Of a DNA stretch of 64,000 bases, positions 35,201-64,000 are shown piece after piece. The DNA is from Icerya purchasi (lineage: Eukaryota > Arthropoda > Insecta > Hemiptera > Monophlebidae). Under the pieces are notes generated by a model. The model did no database searches. It was given only the letters and a program-made list of their open reading frames with translations, and was not told the origin of the DNA. The position numbers and the translations under genes were made by a program. How positions within the stretch are numbered: position 1 is the first letter of the stretch; every line of letters begins with the position of its first letter. Where the stretch lies: NCBI GenBank assembly GCA_039619475.1, contig CM077115.1, positions 512,140,815 to 512,204,814 on the forward strand, read 5' to 3'.

Positions 35201-38200
35201 ATGGCGCGCACTGCTGATCATAAATGTACAAACACGTTCAGCGTTCTCGGGAGTCCGTACGGTCCTTGTGGCACCCTTCAATTTTTTTCATTGACAGTAA
35301 CTGTTTCTCAAAAATTTTTAACCCATCTTTTGATAGTTTTTTTTTCCGTAGGAACAGGCATTTTATTGGCGATTTCGAAGCGTTTCCGGAATGCGGGAAT
35401 CGTTAATGTATAAGAATTCAAATTAGAAAAATAGGTCTCTACAGCAAATGCGTGATATTCGTTCAACCATTAGCTCATGATGAAACACACAACAAAAAAG
35501 GGACAAAACTATTTTATTACAAAGAGAAAATAAATTAACATCTGGTCAGTTTTTCTGCTTCGCCCTGTACATTGTGTGTACATATATATTATGTTATGCG
35601 AAATTCATGAAGTCGCATAATACTCGAAATGAGCAAAAAATGATATATTTCAATTATACAATTTATGACATATGCATAATGCTTTTTGCTGACTTTATAA
35701 ATTCTGAAGCATGACACCTGTATTTACTATGTAAATATTTTTTGAATTTAGAAATTTTCTTAATACAAAAATATTTTTTCCAGTAGTTCAGAAAATGCGC
35801 ATTGACTTTTGTTCATTGTGTGTATCGCACAGCTTACGTAACTTATAATTTCGTTCATACTCGCTTTTTAATCCTATTCAGTATTATTATCTACCACCAA
35901 TGTACTGTATAATGTTGTGCTTTAATTAATAAAAAGGTAATTTATTTTACATTTATAATTCTGTTTAGTTACGTGAACTACACAATTCATGAAATGAACA
36001 AAAGGTTGCGCAATTTTGCAAACTGTGTTGTTTTATTATTTGCACATAACATACGCACGTAATATATATAAAAATAAATGTACGTATTGAAATTATTAAT
36101 AGAAAGACCTGAAAATCGTAATGGAGGAAAAACATTCATTTCTTCAGGTGTCGTACCGCCGAATACGTTCAGAATTCTATTTTCTTCATCTACAATCGCT
36201 TTTTTAAGTGCTGGATTTTCGTCGTAAAATTTTGGCTCGCTTTCAAATTAAAAACAAATTATTTTGCTTATTCGTCTTGTATTGAACTTTTTTTTTTATT
36301 GGATAAATAAATTTTATATACTGTGAGCGTTTAAAATAAAATAAAAATTATTTGCATTATAATGAAAGATTATTAAGATTTACATTTAATACACTATTTA
36401 TTTTTAGTAAGTTTAGCATTTTTATATATATGTATATATAAAATGTACATTTCAAATAAAATATAAAATAAAATAAGTAAATGAAAAAATCATCTTCGTA
36501 CGCTTCAATTTTAAAAATAATTCTTTTGGTTGCTGCAGAATCCGTTCATTTTTCTTTTTGTTACAATCACATACACTTTACAGATACCAAAACGACTTAA
36601 ACATAACAAACAGAGAGAAAGAGAGAGAGTGAAAGAGGAGGAATCAAGTAATTACTCATTACAAAAAAAAAAATAAAGTTTGGAATAGATATGGCAACTA
36701 AAACGTATTCTTGTATAATATTATCTAAATGGACACACGTTTTTCTTGTTAATACTGTAGGGCCCGTACTTATTTACTCATGGAAAACTTACGAATTCAT
36801 AAGCAACATGAAATATTGTCTAAATACTTATTTCATGATTAAATGCGTTTATTTATTACTTAAATTATTATTTTCTTCATATACATATAAATTAGTATCA
36901 ATACGTGGCGATACATAACAATTCCTAATTATCTGTTAATTGCAATGCTAGTTAATAAAAAGTAAATTTCATTCAGAAATTATGGTTTTCATGAAATATT
37001 TAAATTATACCTCTGTACAATTTCAAAATGAAGTTTTTTATCACCATTAATCGTCGTAAATTCATTTTAGAAAATCCGAACCACAAAAAAAAACTAAAAT
37101 ATTCTACGGTGTAATATGCATACAATGGATACGTTAGGCACTTAAATTGTTATAACCGGTTTAGATGCATAGGAGGCTACAACTGTAGTTCACTTTTAAT
37201 TCTACTGGAATTCTTTTATATTTTAAAAGAAAGAGCAATAAAAAAGAAAAATCGTTTTTGATCTTACTTGAACAAATACGGATAGAATTAGACAATCGTT
37301 TAGAAATAAATATGTTAACTGTAGTACTTACAGCAGTGGGGGAAAAAAATGTTTTCATTTTTAAATCTTGATTGTCAAAATTTAAAAAATGAGTTTTTTT
37401 CTTCAAACATGGTATAATTAAAAATTTTGCGATAATATAAAGCCGGAAAAAACGAAAATAATGTTTTTGATACATGTTTTAGTCGTATGATCTTTGATAA
37501 ATTTCAAAATATTTTCCCGTGGATTTATCAAGACTTCGATTATAAAAAACACGTTCTCATTTGAGTTCTGGGTAATAACCTAGTAGTGGAATCCCTAAAA
37601 AAGCTCTAGGGTAACTTAATAATTTAGAAAGAACTGTTTTTATATCAATATAGATATCAGGGCCACGTGTAATTATTTGCATCTCAAAATTGTTTAAGAA
37701 TTTAAAACACTGTCTCCAAACAAGTATTATTATAACTTTCAAATTTGGTCTACATTTTCTCTATTTTATTTTCTTATTTGTATTCAAATACCCGCCTGAC
37801 TCTATGTTTGGGAACTGAATAACGTCGACAGTCTCTTTTAGATTTTCTTCTGCGTCTTCCTATTCAGAATTGGAATCATGTTCACATTTTTCTGTCATAT
37901 TTTATTCCCTTTAAACTGTCATTTCCTTTTCCTTTATCATCGCTACCAGTTTTCTGGATTCTTGAATCCACAACATGGTTTTTTTTCTGTATTCATTAAA
38001 AAACTAAATAGAGCTGTATACAAAACAAAATTGTTTGATATCAAAAATACTTACATGAAATACATGTATAGCCCAGTCGAAATAAATTTATTTATAAAAT
38101 AATTCAGTTCAATATCTGGTGTGATGCCGTAATGATTGCAATACCTGTTTTAGTAAACTTTAAAAAAAAGCTCACTACGTTCGATCTGTAAGTATTACGT

Positions 38201-39746
38201 GGGTTATAGATATGAACTTTATGGAACCGGTTAATGAATTTTTTTCAGAATTTTAATGAAATATTTTAGTCTAAAGTTAAAAGCGAAACGAGCAGAAATA
38301 ATTTTTTTTGTAATTAATTTATAAACTTAATAATATACTAATTCTGTGTAAAGTTTAACTAAATTTACTCCTATAAAAATAATTTTAAATATTTTTAATT
38401 ATGTTTGATTTTAAATTAATCGGCAACCATTTTTAATGATAAAAAGTTTAAAAATCATTTAATACTTTATGAAATAAACCGTGGTTAGCATACACGGTCA
38501 CATCATGCGACTACTCAATTGATTTTTTTTCATATTTGCACGGGATTATTGTGATAGCGTGACTACCAAGTTTATTATTTCATGTGCTATCTCAAATAAC
38601 GCTAATTGTACATTAACCGTTACATATAACTTTTCAAATACAATTAGTTTACTTATAAAAAAAATCCTATTTAGCAATTTATTTTTCTTTACCAGGTCCT
38701 TTTAATTAGATTATTATACTTGTTACCTAAATTAATTCTTTTGCTAGTCGCTAAAAAGCATTATTTTTTCTTTTTTAAAAGCAATCTCTGTGTATAAAAA
38801 CAAATCAAATGTAATAACTAATTAATTTTAATTCTTTTATTTTATTTACGAAATAATATCTTCATGAAGATACGATTTTGGCACTTGCAACAGTTAGGTA
38901 GGAAAACCACACTGAAAATCGTGAAAGTAGTGTAGTAACATTAATCATAAATTTATTTACTTTCGAATGATTCCTATGACGTTGATACATGGTCACTTAT
39001 AGTTCTGTGGTCTTTATGAAATTATATTAATAATCAAAAACTCTAAATTAAATCTTCAAGAAAAAGTTAGGTCCAGTTAATTAATAACTTTTCATGTGAG
39101 TTCAAAAAATTTTTGATATTTTTCAATGATAATCTGCGATAAATTAAGTAGGAAAATATTTTAATCAAAAACACGTTGAGTATGCGAGTTAATTAAATTT
39201 CTTTTGAGGAATTTGCTGAGAAGAATAAACATCAGTGCCAACAAAATGAAACAGCTGAAACTATTAAATTAAGCACACGCTCATATTTTCCTTATTGAGA
39301 ATCAAAATTATACTTACATAAGCAAAGAAAATAATTAGTCACTAATGTGGTAAATAAGATTCAGAATGTAGGGCGAAGCTGGTAACAATGAATTAGTAAA
39401 ATCAACAACTGTACGAGAAATGTATAGTAAACAATCTGCATGATGACAGAAGCACTTATAATAAAAAACTTAAGCTTTATCTATCTAAAAGTGGACAAAT
39501 AGGAATGTAATAATTTCACTTCAAATCATTTATTATTTAATTTATTTTATTTTCAACAAAAAATAAAGAATTTATAAGAAATTAACTATACCTGCTCTTT
39601 TTCTTATATTCTCGCAATTTGTCAACAAAAAGTTGTTGAATCGGATCTGTCGCTTTTTGCAGTGCTACTGGCGACACACTCAAATTTCGTTTTATCATAA
39701 CAGACCAAGGCGTAATCATCCTAAGCACAATACGCTTATGGGCCAT
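32181..39746 (-). CDS. ATPsynCF6: ATP synthase-coupling factor 6, mitochondrial
   Basis: Subunit F6 of the mitochondrial F1Fo ATP synthase, part of the peripheral stalk that holds F1 against rotation. Three - strand exons: 39746-39592, 36239-36109 and 32269-32181. All junctions are GT-AG with phases 2 and 1 closing, giving 124 codons and stop TAA. Residues 1-30 are basic and lack acidic residues (MAHKRIVLRMITP...), as expected of a mitochondrial presequence. Residues 31-51 carry the family signature KATDPIQQLFVDKLREYKKK. Residues 60-90 form the helical middle, and the PPLRF segment (about 91-95) matches the family's FP.F.F motif. The C-terminus (DPQKPIANISDESFEPTKVG) is extended relative to the roughly 106-108 aa fly and human proteins. 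ATG context is the first in frame. Confidence 0.93.
32461..32823. mobile_element. 363-bp MITE with 30-bp inverted repeats in ATPsynCF6 intron 2
   Basis: Left end GTCTGTCAAGCGAAAGAAGT and the complement of the right end GTCGGTCAAACGAAAGAAGT both continue into CCGTTCG; about 27 of 30 positions agree. TATA flanks both sides (32457-32460 and 32824-32827). No open frame of note; the interior is less AT-rich than the intron. Superfamily unknown; a TA or TATA duplication would allow Tc1/mariner or Sola-like. Confidence 0.88.
32824..34306. other. ATPsynCF6 intron 2, unassigned
   Basis: About 33540-34090 is purine-rich on + with short open frames (one of 69 codons at 33790) that could be an old LINE fragment, but no motif supports it. 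The rest is AT-rich intron. Confidence 0.4.
34307..35567 (-). mobile_element. Tc1/mariner-superfamily element with broken transposase
   Basis: Termini CAGGGTGAAGCAGAAAAAC (34307) and its near-complement ending CTGCTTCGCCCTG (35567). TA follows the right end, CA precedes the left. On - the interior reads EVHFDLNGTVNKQNCRY and, after one stop, SDENPQIIHKKPHHSPKVAI (about 35030-34920). KHIWFQQDGAPCQTGTEML (about 34785-34730) and RKHFGERVLSRAI follow. These are conserved catalytic-domain blocks of the transposase, including the FQQDGAP motif. Stops and shifts make it inactive. 1261 bp, in ATPsynCF6 intron 2. Confidence 0.87.
36109..36239 (-). CDS. ATPsynCF6: ATPsynCF6 exon 2
   Basis: Acceptor TTTGAAAG precedes 36239. 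It encodes EPKFYDENPALKKAIVDEEN, NVFGGTTPEEMN and PPLRF, leaving one base. The donor GTCTTT is weaker than the others here, but the join restores the expected protein. Confidence 0.88.
36240..39591. other. ATPsynCF6 intron 1, nothing recognised
   Basis: AT-rich intron with simple AT repeats. Open frames of 60-100 codons (for example near 37161-37742 on -) show no domain. Confidence 0.55.
39592..39746 (-). CDS. ATPsynCF6: ATPsynCF6 exon 1 (presequence and signature motif)
   Basis: ATG at 39746-39744. It encodes the presequence and DPIQQLFVDKLREYKKKS, ending AG before donor GTATAG (39591 downward). Confidence 0.93.
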
Positions 39747-40880
39747 ACTGAATTAAACCTAAATCATTTACGTTTATTTTATATCAGTTATAACAATTTA
39801 AGAATCTAATTAGCTAACAATGATATGTTAGAATATCAATGTATCGGTATTTCACTTTAAAACAGCGAAACAATGAAATATATTATAATAAAAACTTAAA
39901 AATTCTAAAATAACATAAAACTACTTACTACAAAAACTATCAATTTCGAATTACCTTAGAAAAATTTAAAAGTGACTTCTACAGCCTTTTGATCGAATTT
40001 AACTGATATATCGATTTTTTTTTTTTAATTTTTATTTGATCCTTATAGTAGATTCACGGTCAACTTTAAACTCGATTCAGTTAAAAAAGGCTCATGTAAA
40101 ATTTTAAAAAGTATTTTTAAAATAGATTGTAAAATAATGCAAAATTCTGTTACATTAATTTTTAATATTAATTTATTACCAAATAAATTTGAATTCTAAT
40201 TTTATTTGTTCTTATCACTCGATTTTTGAACTACAGTTATTGTGATGAAATAAATGAAACAAAATGATAGCGATAAAATATTTATTCTCTTAAAATACAA
40301 ATGCAAATACTACGAAAATAGCGGTTTTTATATTTATTTAATAACGTGCTCATTTACCGGAATGTCTGACTTTTATTTAAGCGGTTAAACTGGCGAAGTT
40401 TAAATAATCCGTTTCTCCTTGTTGCGTTCACTTTTTTCTTATTTAAGTTTTAATACAACTACCGTAGTTATAAATTGTATTTGAATGAACATTTTTCATG
40501 AACAACAGTAATTTATTTTGTAGTTTTTAAATTATTTCTACTATAGTTGTATTTTAAGTTTTATTTACATATCTATTTAAAATAAAATGTTTCGAAAGTG
40601 TCCTACTTGATTTTTTGAACATTTTTTGAAATCTTTAAAAATATATGCAATAAGAAGGGGCTAGGGTAGTGATGAGTCGTTAGGATTTACAAAAGGATTC
40701 TTCCCGAACAATTTAGTAACCGGTATTTTTAGAAAATTTTAAATACGAATTTAATTTTTAACCAGAGTTTTAGATTAGTAAGAGGGTAACTCCTTTTGGC
40801 TTTGACAAAATTTCGGTATTGGCCGAATGATAGAAAATATAAAATGTTGATTACAGTTTCACCATGAAATAAAAAAAGAA
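39747..40880. other. 5' region of ATPsynCF6; no defined promoter motif
   Basis: AT-rich intergenic DNA upstream of the ATPsynCF6 start. No TATA/Inr arrangement can be called with confidence in this composition. Confidence 0.45.
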
Positions 40881-41180
40881 TTTAAGCAATATAAGTTATA
40901 ATACGAAGTTGGTAAAAGAGGATAAGGAAGGATATTTATCCAACCAAAGTTTGAAATGATTGATTGAAGAAAGGAGGACTAGGTCGGAAGCTAAGAAATA
41001 TTGAGGGCGGCCGACTGAGCTAGAAAATCGACCGTGTTATTGCCCTAATGTCGGAGTGACTGAGAATCCATAAAAAGTCTAAGAATATAATGAGATGATA
41101 GTAAGTCAGAAAGAAGGCAACAGATTGATAAAATAATACTTTTAAAGGAAGGAGTAGGGGGAGAAGAAATTTCTTGAAGG
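40880..41180 (-). pseudogene. Degenerate LINE RNase H/C-terminal fragment
   Basis: On - the translation gives LSHSDIR (cf. SHCGI.GNE), then FLASDLVLLSSINHFKLWLD. This parallels FPASDILFLSSSNHSRLWVD in the relic at 25.8-26.4 kb, so both derive from one LINE family. It directly abuts an oppositely oriented LINE. Confidence 0.6.
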
Positions 41181-41184
41181 GCGA

Positions 41185-42556
41185 TTTTCAAATTGGAAAC
41201 AATCTACTTAAACCAAAGGAAAATATATGTAAAAGTATTAAATGCACAAAGTGAAAAGGAGGAGTTGAATGTGGGTGTTCCGCAAAGTAGTAATTTAGCG
41301 CCAATACTATTTATTATATATACAAACGGTTTATACAAGGAGTTAAAATATAGCGATATATACTCGTTCGCGGTTGATGCACAATAATTACAGCACATAA
41401 AGATATTAAGGAGGCAGAAATGAAAATGTAAAAAGATCTAATCACAATAAACAGGTGGGCACATGATAAAAATCTAAGAATTAATGTATTAAAAACTAAA
41501 GCAATCGTAATATGTATGAAAAGGGATAGGTATGAGGAATATTGCCCAAATTTAATAATGCACTCAAATGAATGTGTATATGAGTGGGAAGAAAGAAATG
41601 AATGTGATAAGATAAACTGCTGGAAGATAGAAGTAGTGACCCAATATAAATATTTGAGGGTAATGATGGACCAACAACATTAAAGGTAGTCCCATATGGA
41701 ATACATTGCAAAGAAAATTAAGGCAACATTATTAGCATTATACACTTTAAAGAAATACGCAACAAATAAAACATTAAATATGGTGTATCATGCACTAGTG
41801 GAATCGAAAATCAAATATGGAATTCAAGCATGGAGGATGGCTAGGAAAACATATGTGGGGAAATTAAGTGAACTGCAAATAAAATTCTTGAAATTAATAT
41901 CACATCACAAATAGGAAACCAAAAGTGAAATAATACAAAAAGATGACGTACTGAGCGTTAGAGGAATGTATTTATTTATAAAGATATGGTAATACATAAT
42001 GACAGATAAGGAAATAGAATTGGAAGAAAGAAGAAAAATAGAATACGGGCTGAAGGAAAACTATTTGTACAAACTGCCGTTAGTTAAAACAAAGATGGGG
42101 GAGCAAACGGACAAATACGTTATAACGCAGTTGTTAAATAAAATGCCTAAAGAAATAATAGAGAAGGAAAAAATTGGGGTGAAAAAAAAAAATAAAAGAA
42201 TGGTTACAGAAAGAGGGAAATATAGGAACAAAAATAAGCTAATGCTTAATTAAATAAGAGAAGAAGGTATGGAAATAGTGATAAACAAAAGTGAAAAAAA
42301 GGGGAAAGAAAAGGTACGGTATAAAATAAATGAATAAAATAAAATAAATAATAGATTAGTTATAGCGAAGTTAGAAATAAAGAAAAATCGGATAAGTTTT
42401 GTAATAAAATGATTTTCGCGGGGATAAGATTGAATAGTATATAAGTAATATAGTGTAGAAATATTTAGATATAAGAAAACTCGCCGACAAGCGTCTAGCT
42501 TGACGAGGAAATGTGTAAATACTGATTATATATATTTTCAAAAAAAAAAAAAAAAA
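41185..42556 (+). pseudogene. Degenerate non-LTR retrotransposon: reverse transcriptase 3' part, 3' UTR hairpin and poly-A
   Basis: The + strand frames give VGVPQSSNLAPILFIIYTNG (41269-41330; RT domain GVPQGS.L.P.LF), then SFAVDAQ where the catalytic F-A-D-D should be. A KYL.V block lies near 41650, IAKKIKATLLALYTLKKYA near 41705 and VYHALVESKIKYGIQAW near 41785. Stops and frameshifts throughout. The 3' end has a hairpin (CTCGCCGACAAGCGTCTAGC at 42480, pairing with the following TTGACGAG) and an A run at 42541-42556. Clade uncertain (CR1/Jockey-like order). Confidence 0.75.
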
Positions 42557-42667
42557 TGAGGAATTTGAAAATTTTTTTAGTTGTATAAATGAAGGATATT
42601 GTACAAAAACAGAACCTGACTCAGCTGTGAAGATGGAGCAAAAGGAAGGGAGACTGAAGGATTCAGA

Positions 42668-42958
42668 ATGATGAAGAGAGAGGGAGGTAAACACGTCGAC
42701 TACACCCGCCCCTCTATTCTAGAACCATCAGTAATGAAGAGGAAGAAGAGAGAAATTGATTGGTCTCCATATGCTGATGAAATCATGAGAGAAATATGGG
42801 AGCTTGTTATAGGAGAAAACAAGTGGAGAGAACTCAGAAATTTGTGCAGTTATGTGAAAGAGGATCTGAATGTTATCAGGAACAAAACGCCACCAGTTCT
42901 TAATGTAAAGATAAGAGGGAATGAGGTTGGAAGCAAAGAAAAAGACAAAGACGTTTAG
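42668..42958 (+). other. Unassigned 97-codon open frame, possibly retroelement-derived
   Basis: Charged Lys/Glu-rich frame with WSPYADEIMREIWELVIGEN, less AT-biased than its surroundings, just after a LINE poly-A tail. No family recognised; it might be an ORF1 fragment of another element. Confidence 0.3.
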
Positions 42959-44053
42959 TTAGCAAATAATATCCAAGTAGAGATTGGTGAATACAGAAGG
43001 GATGCAAATGTGTTTTGAATAGAACTGTAGGAGTAGGAAAAGGATTTTAAAACATTAATATAAAGGCGGAGGCAGACATAGTGGATTTTGTCAAATTTGG
43101 ATAGGAGCGTTTTGCAGGAATTACCATAAATGCAGGAATAATAATCAAGTTTAAAAATACTGTTATCATTATAAGTATTGCAACACAATTAGATTTACTA
43201 TAAAGTAACGAAATACAGCGTTGTAATTTTTATAAATATTAATTCTTTTAAAAAAATTACGAAAAGATATTTTATGAATATGTAACTTTTTTCGCAATTT
43301 TGAATATAAAACAATTAAATTATTTTATTTCCATTAGTTTACAGTTGGTAATTTTACTTTCAAATTTCTTTTACATATTGATATATTTCTTAAGTGAATT
43401 GTATAATTATTCAGTATAAAATATAAAATACCGGTGATTGTATAATAAAAAACAGGGTAATAAACATTTATATATATGTACGTCTACCATTTTTTAAAAA
43501 TTGATATATAATGATATAGATTGCAGAAATTTCATTGTGTGAAATCGATTATTTAAAATAGTTCGATAGAAATTATCGAATACAATACAGATAATTATCA
43601 AACTGAGAGCGAATGTCCATGAAACGTATAAACATAACTCTAAAGAGGTAATATTTATATTTATTTACATTAGTATAAAATAGTTAAACTTATTACTGTA
43701 ATACTATTATTCTATCTTAAATGTCAGATTTTATTTTACTTAAATATCTTACATGAAGCTAACAGAAAAGGGAAATTGTGCGTTATTATTTACTGTATTA
43801 AACGAAGTTGTGTAAAACATGCTGCACTGGATTAATTTGACGTATTATTTAAATTAACATTTAATAATTTTTTTTTATATTGAATATTTATGTTGTGCAC
43901 ATATTTTTGAAATTTATAATCGTGGTTATAGAGCAGTACATTAAAAAAAAAGTAGGTATATTTTGATTGTGCGAAGATGATTTCTGCTATAGTAGCTAAT
44001 GTTTATTTAAAGTATTGGTTCTATTGTTTTAGATACAGTATTGATAAAAAAAA
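42959..44053. other. 5' flank of Vps4
   Basis: AT-rich intergenic DNA up to the Vps4 start. Leader or promoter elements cannot be defined. The open frame on - at 43188-42955 has no domain. Confidence 0.45.
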
Positions 44054-63221
<19,168 letters not shown>

Positions 63222-63369
63222 GTAAATGTTTTGTTTTTTTTCTTTTTTTTTTTGGGTGGTGGTGGTGGGTTTATCGAATTATACTCTTACATTGAAAGGC
63301 GCGCAGACGTAACATGTTTAGTTATACGAGAACGTTTACGTCACTTATGAGTTTATAAAGAGCAAAGTA

Positions 63370-63700
63370 AACATTGATGTTATTAATTGCAAGAAAAAAC
63401 CCATATAAACAAGTGATGCATAAGCACGTCAGGGTTCTATGGTGATTGAGAGAAAAAGAACCAAAGTAAGAATAATTCAGGAAAACGTGATCGAGATCAG
63501 CCTCAAGCTTGAAGTTGTTTTGATGGTTATAGAAAGGAGACGGAATAAAATTCATTTCGTACGGATAGAGGGGAAATCCGTTATGTCCACATTTTAGTCT
63601 GCTCATAGAAACAGAGAACCCTCTAGAGAGACTAAGGAAGAAATAGATATGCGAGAAAACCGTGAGGCCGACGGTATCAAATGTTGTGTAATTCGTTATG
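63370..63700 (-). pseudogene. LINE ORF2 C-terminal fragment
   Basis: On -, one frame reads MSRLKCGHNGFPLYPYEMNF, then IPSPFYNHQNN and ADLDHVFLNYSYF. This is the R-L-(R/K)-C-GH ... DSP-C ... D-H-(V/I)-F-x-C arrangement at the end of I/Jockey-type ORF2 proteins, with one Cys replaced by Tyr. Sequence further upstream on - (to 64000) is broken. It lies in the last Vps4 intron. Confidence 0.55.
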
Positions 63701-64000
63701 AAAAAATGAGATTGGATTGAACCACATATTCTTCAAACACTCTTTATGAACGTATTTAATTAAGCAACTGTAGTCCGTGAGTTAATTTCATACGATCCCC
63801 GCGAAATGTCACAGACACGCCGGGACACTGTTAGGGAATAAAAATCAATAAATGTAGTGGGATCTAGCTAGGCTAGGCTAAATATTTTAAAATAAATAGT
63901 TTTCCGAATTGGACAGCATCGAAATAGTTTGGATATTAAAAAGATTCCAAGGCTGACTGAGAAAGATGGTGGAGGTAACTTCCCTGAGAATTTAATATTG

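Noticed and set aside
37161..37742. Minus-strand frames of 61-104 codons in ATPsynCF6 intron 1
   Set aside because: Phe/Ile/Lys/Asn-rich composition expected from AT-rich noncoding DNA; no domain or splice context.
42955..43188. 77-codon - strand frame as a gene
   Set aside because: No recognised motif or splice signals; composition resembles decayed retroelement sequence.
63222..64000. Last Vps4 exon within the window
   Set aside because: No segment resembling the conserved C-terminal helix (family motif around KFTEDFGQEG) after an acceptor was found; the region carries a LINE fragment instead.

Overview
The window is nuclear DNA from an AT-rich, transposon-dense animal genome, most likely an insect. 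It has GT-AG introns, long A/T homopolymers, and relics of Tc1/mariner, Helitron, Mutator-like, R1-type and RTE-type elements of kinds common in insects. Transposon content and gene sequences are compatible with a hemipteran-type genome, but the order cannot be fixed from sequence alone. There is no bacterial-style operon structure and no CRISPR array.

Three conserved host genes can be assembled exon by exon, with every intron phase closing. (1) The 3' part of Gemin5 (SMN complex, snRNP assembly; rigor mortis in Drosophila) lies on + at 1-16784: nine exons from a WD40 repeat through the TPR-like module to the stop codon. Its N-terminal part lies upstream. (2) ATPsynCF6 (mitochondrial ATP synthase coupling factor 6) lies on - at 39746-32181: three exons, complete, 124 codons. 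(3) Vps4 (ESCRT-III disassembly AAA ATPase) lies on + at 44054-63221: seven exons. The last exon, about 33 codons by comparison with the family, lies beyond the window. Vps4 and ATPsynCF6 are divergently oriented about 4.3 kb apart. A fourth candidate is a lone first coding exon at 20571-20737, with a consensus donor but no recognised partner exons.

The rest is introns and intergenic DNA filled with mobile-element layers. Gemin5 introns hold a degenerate mariner (6532-7695) and a Tc1/mariner-type element with a 226-bp MITE nested in it (10685-12177). The 17-32 kb intergenic block holds an unclassified dispersed repeat with an 88-bp tandem duplication, two tail-to-tail SINEs, and relics of an RTE-like LINE, a DUF7869-type transposon protein, an RNase H-bearing LINE and a Helitron helicase. 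ATPsynCF6 intron 2 holds a 363-bp MITE and another mariner-type element. The Vps4 introns hold a Mutator-like transposase relic (45.6-47.1 kb). They also hold the clearest structure in the window: an almost intact R1-clade LINE (54417-49757, -) inserted inside a full-length tRNA-derived SINE, with target-site duplications recognisable for both insertions.

The host genes are housekeeping genes that do not form a pathway together. I found no convincing new biological system. The most useful leads are the SINE family and its interrupting LINE with an AUGA ORF1/ORF2 junction, the orphan first exon, and the several unclassified short repeat families.
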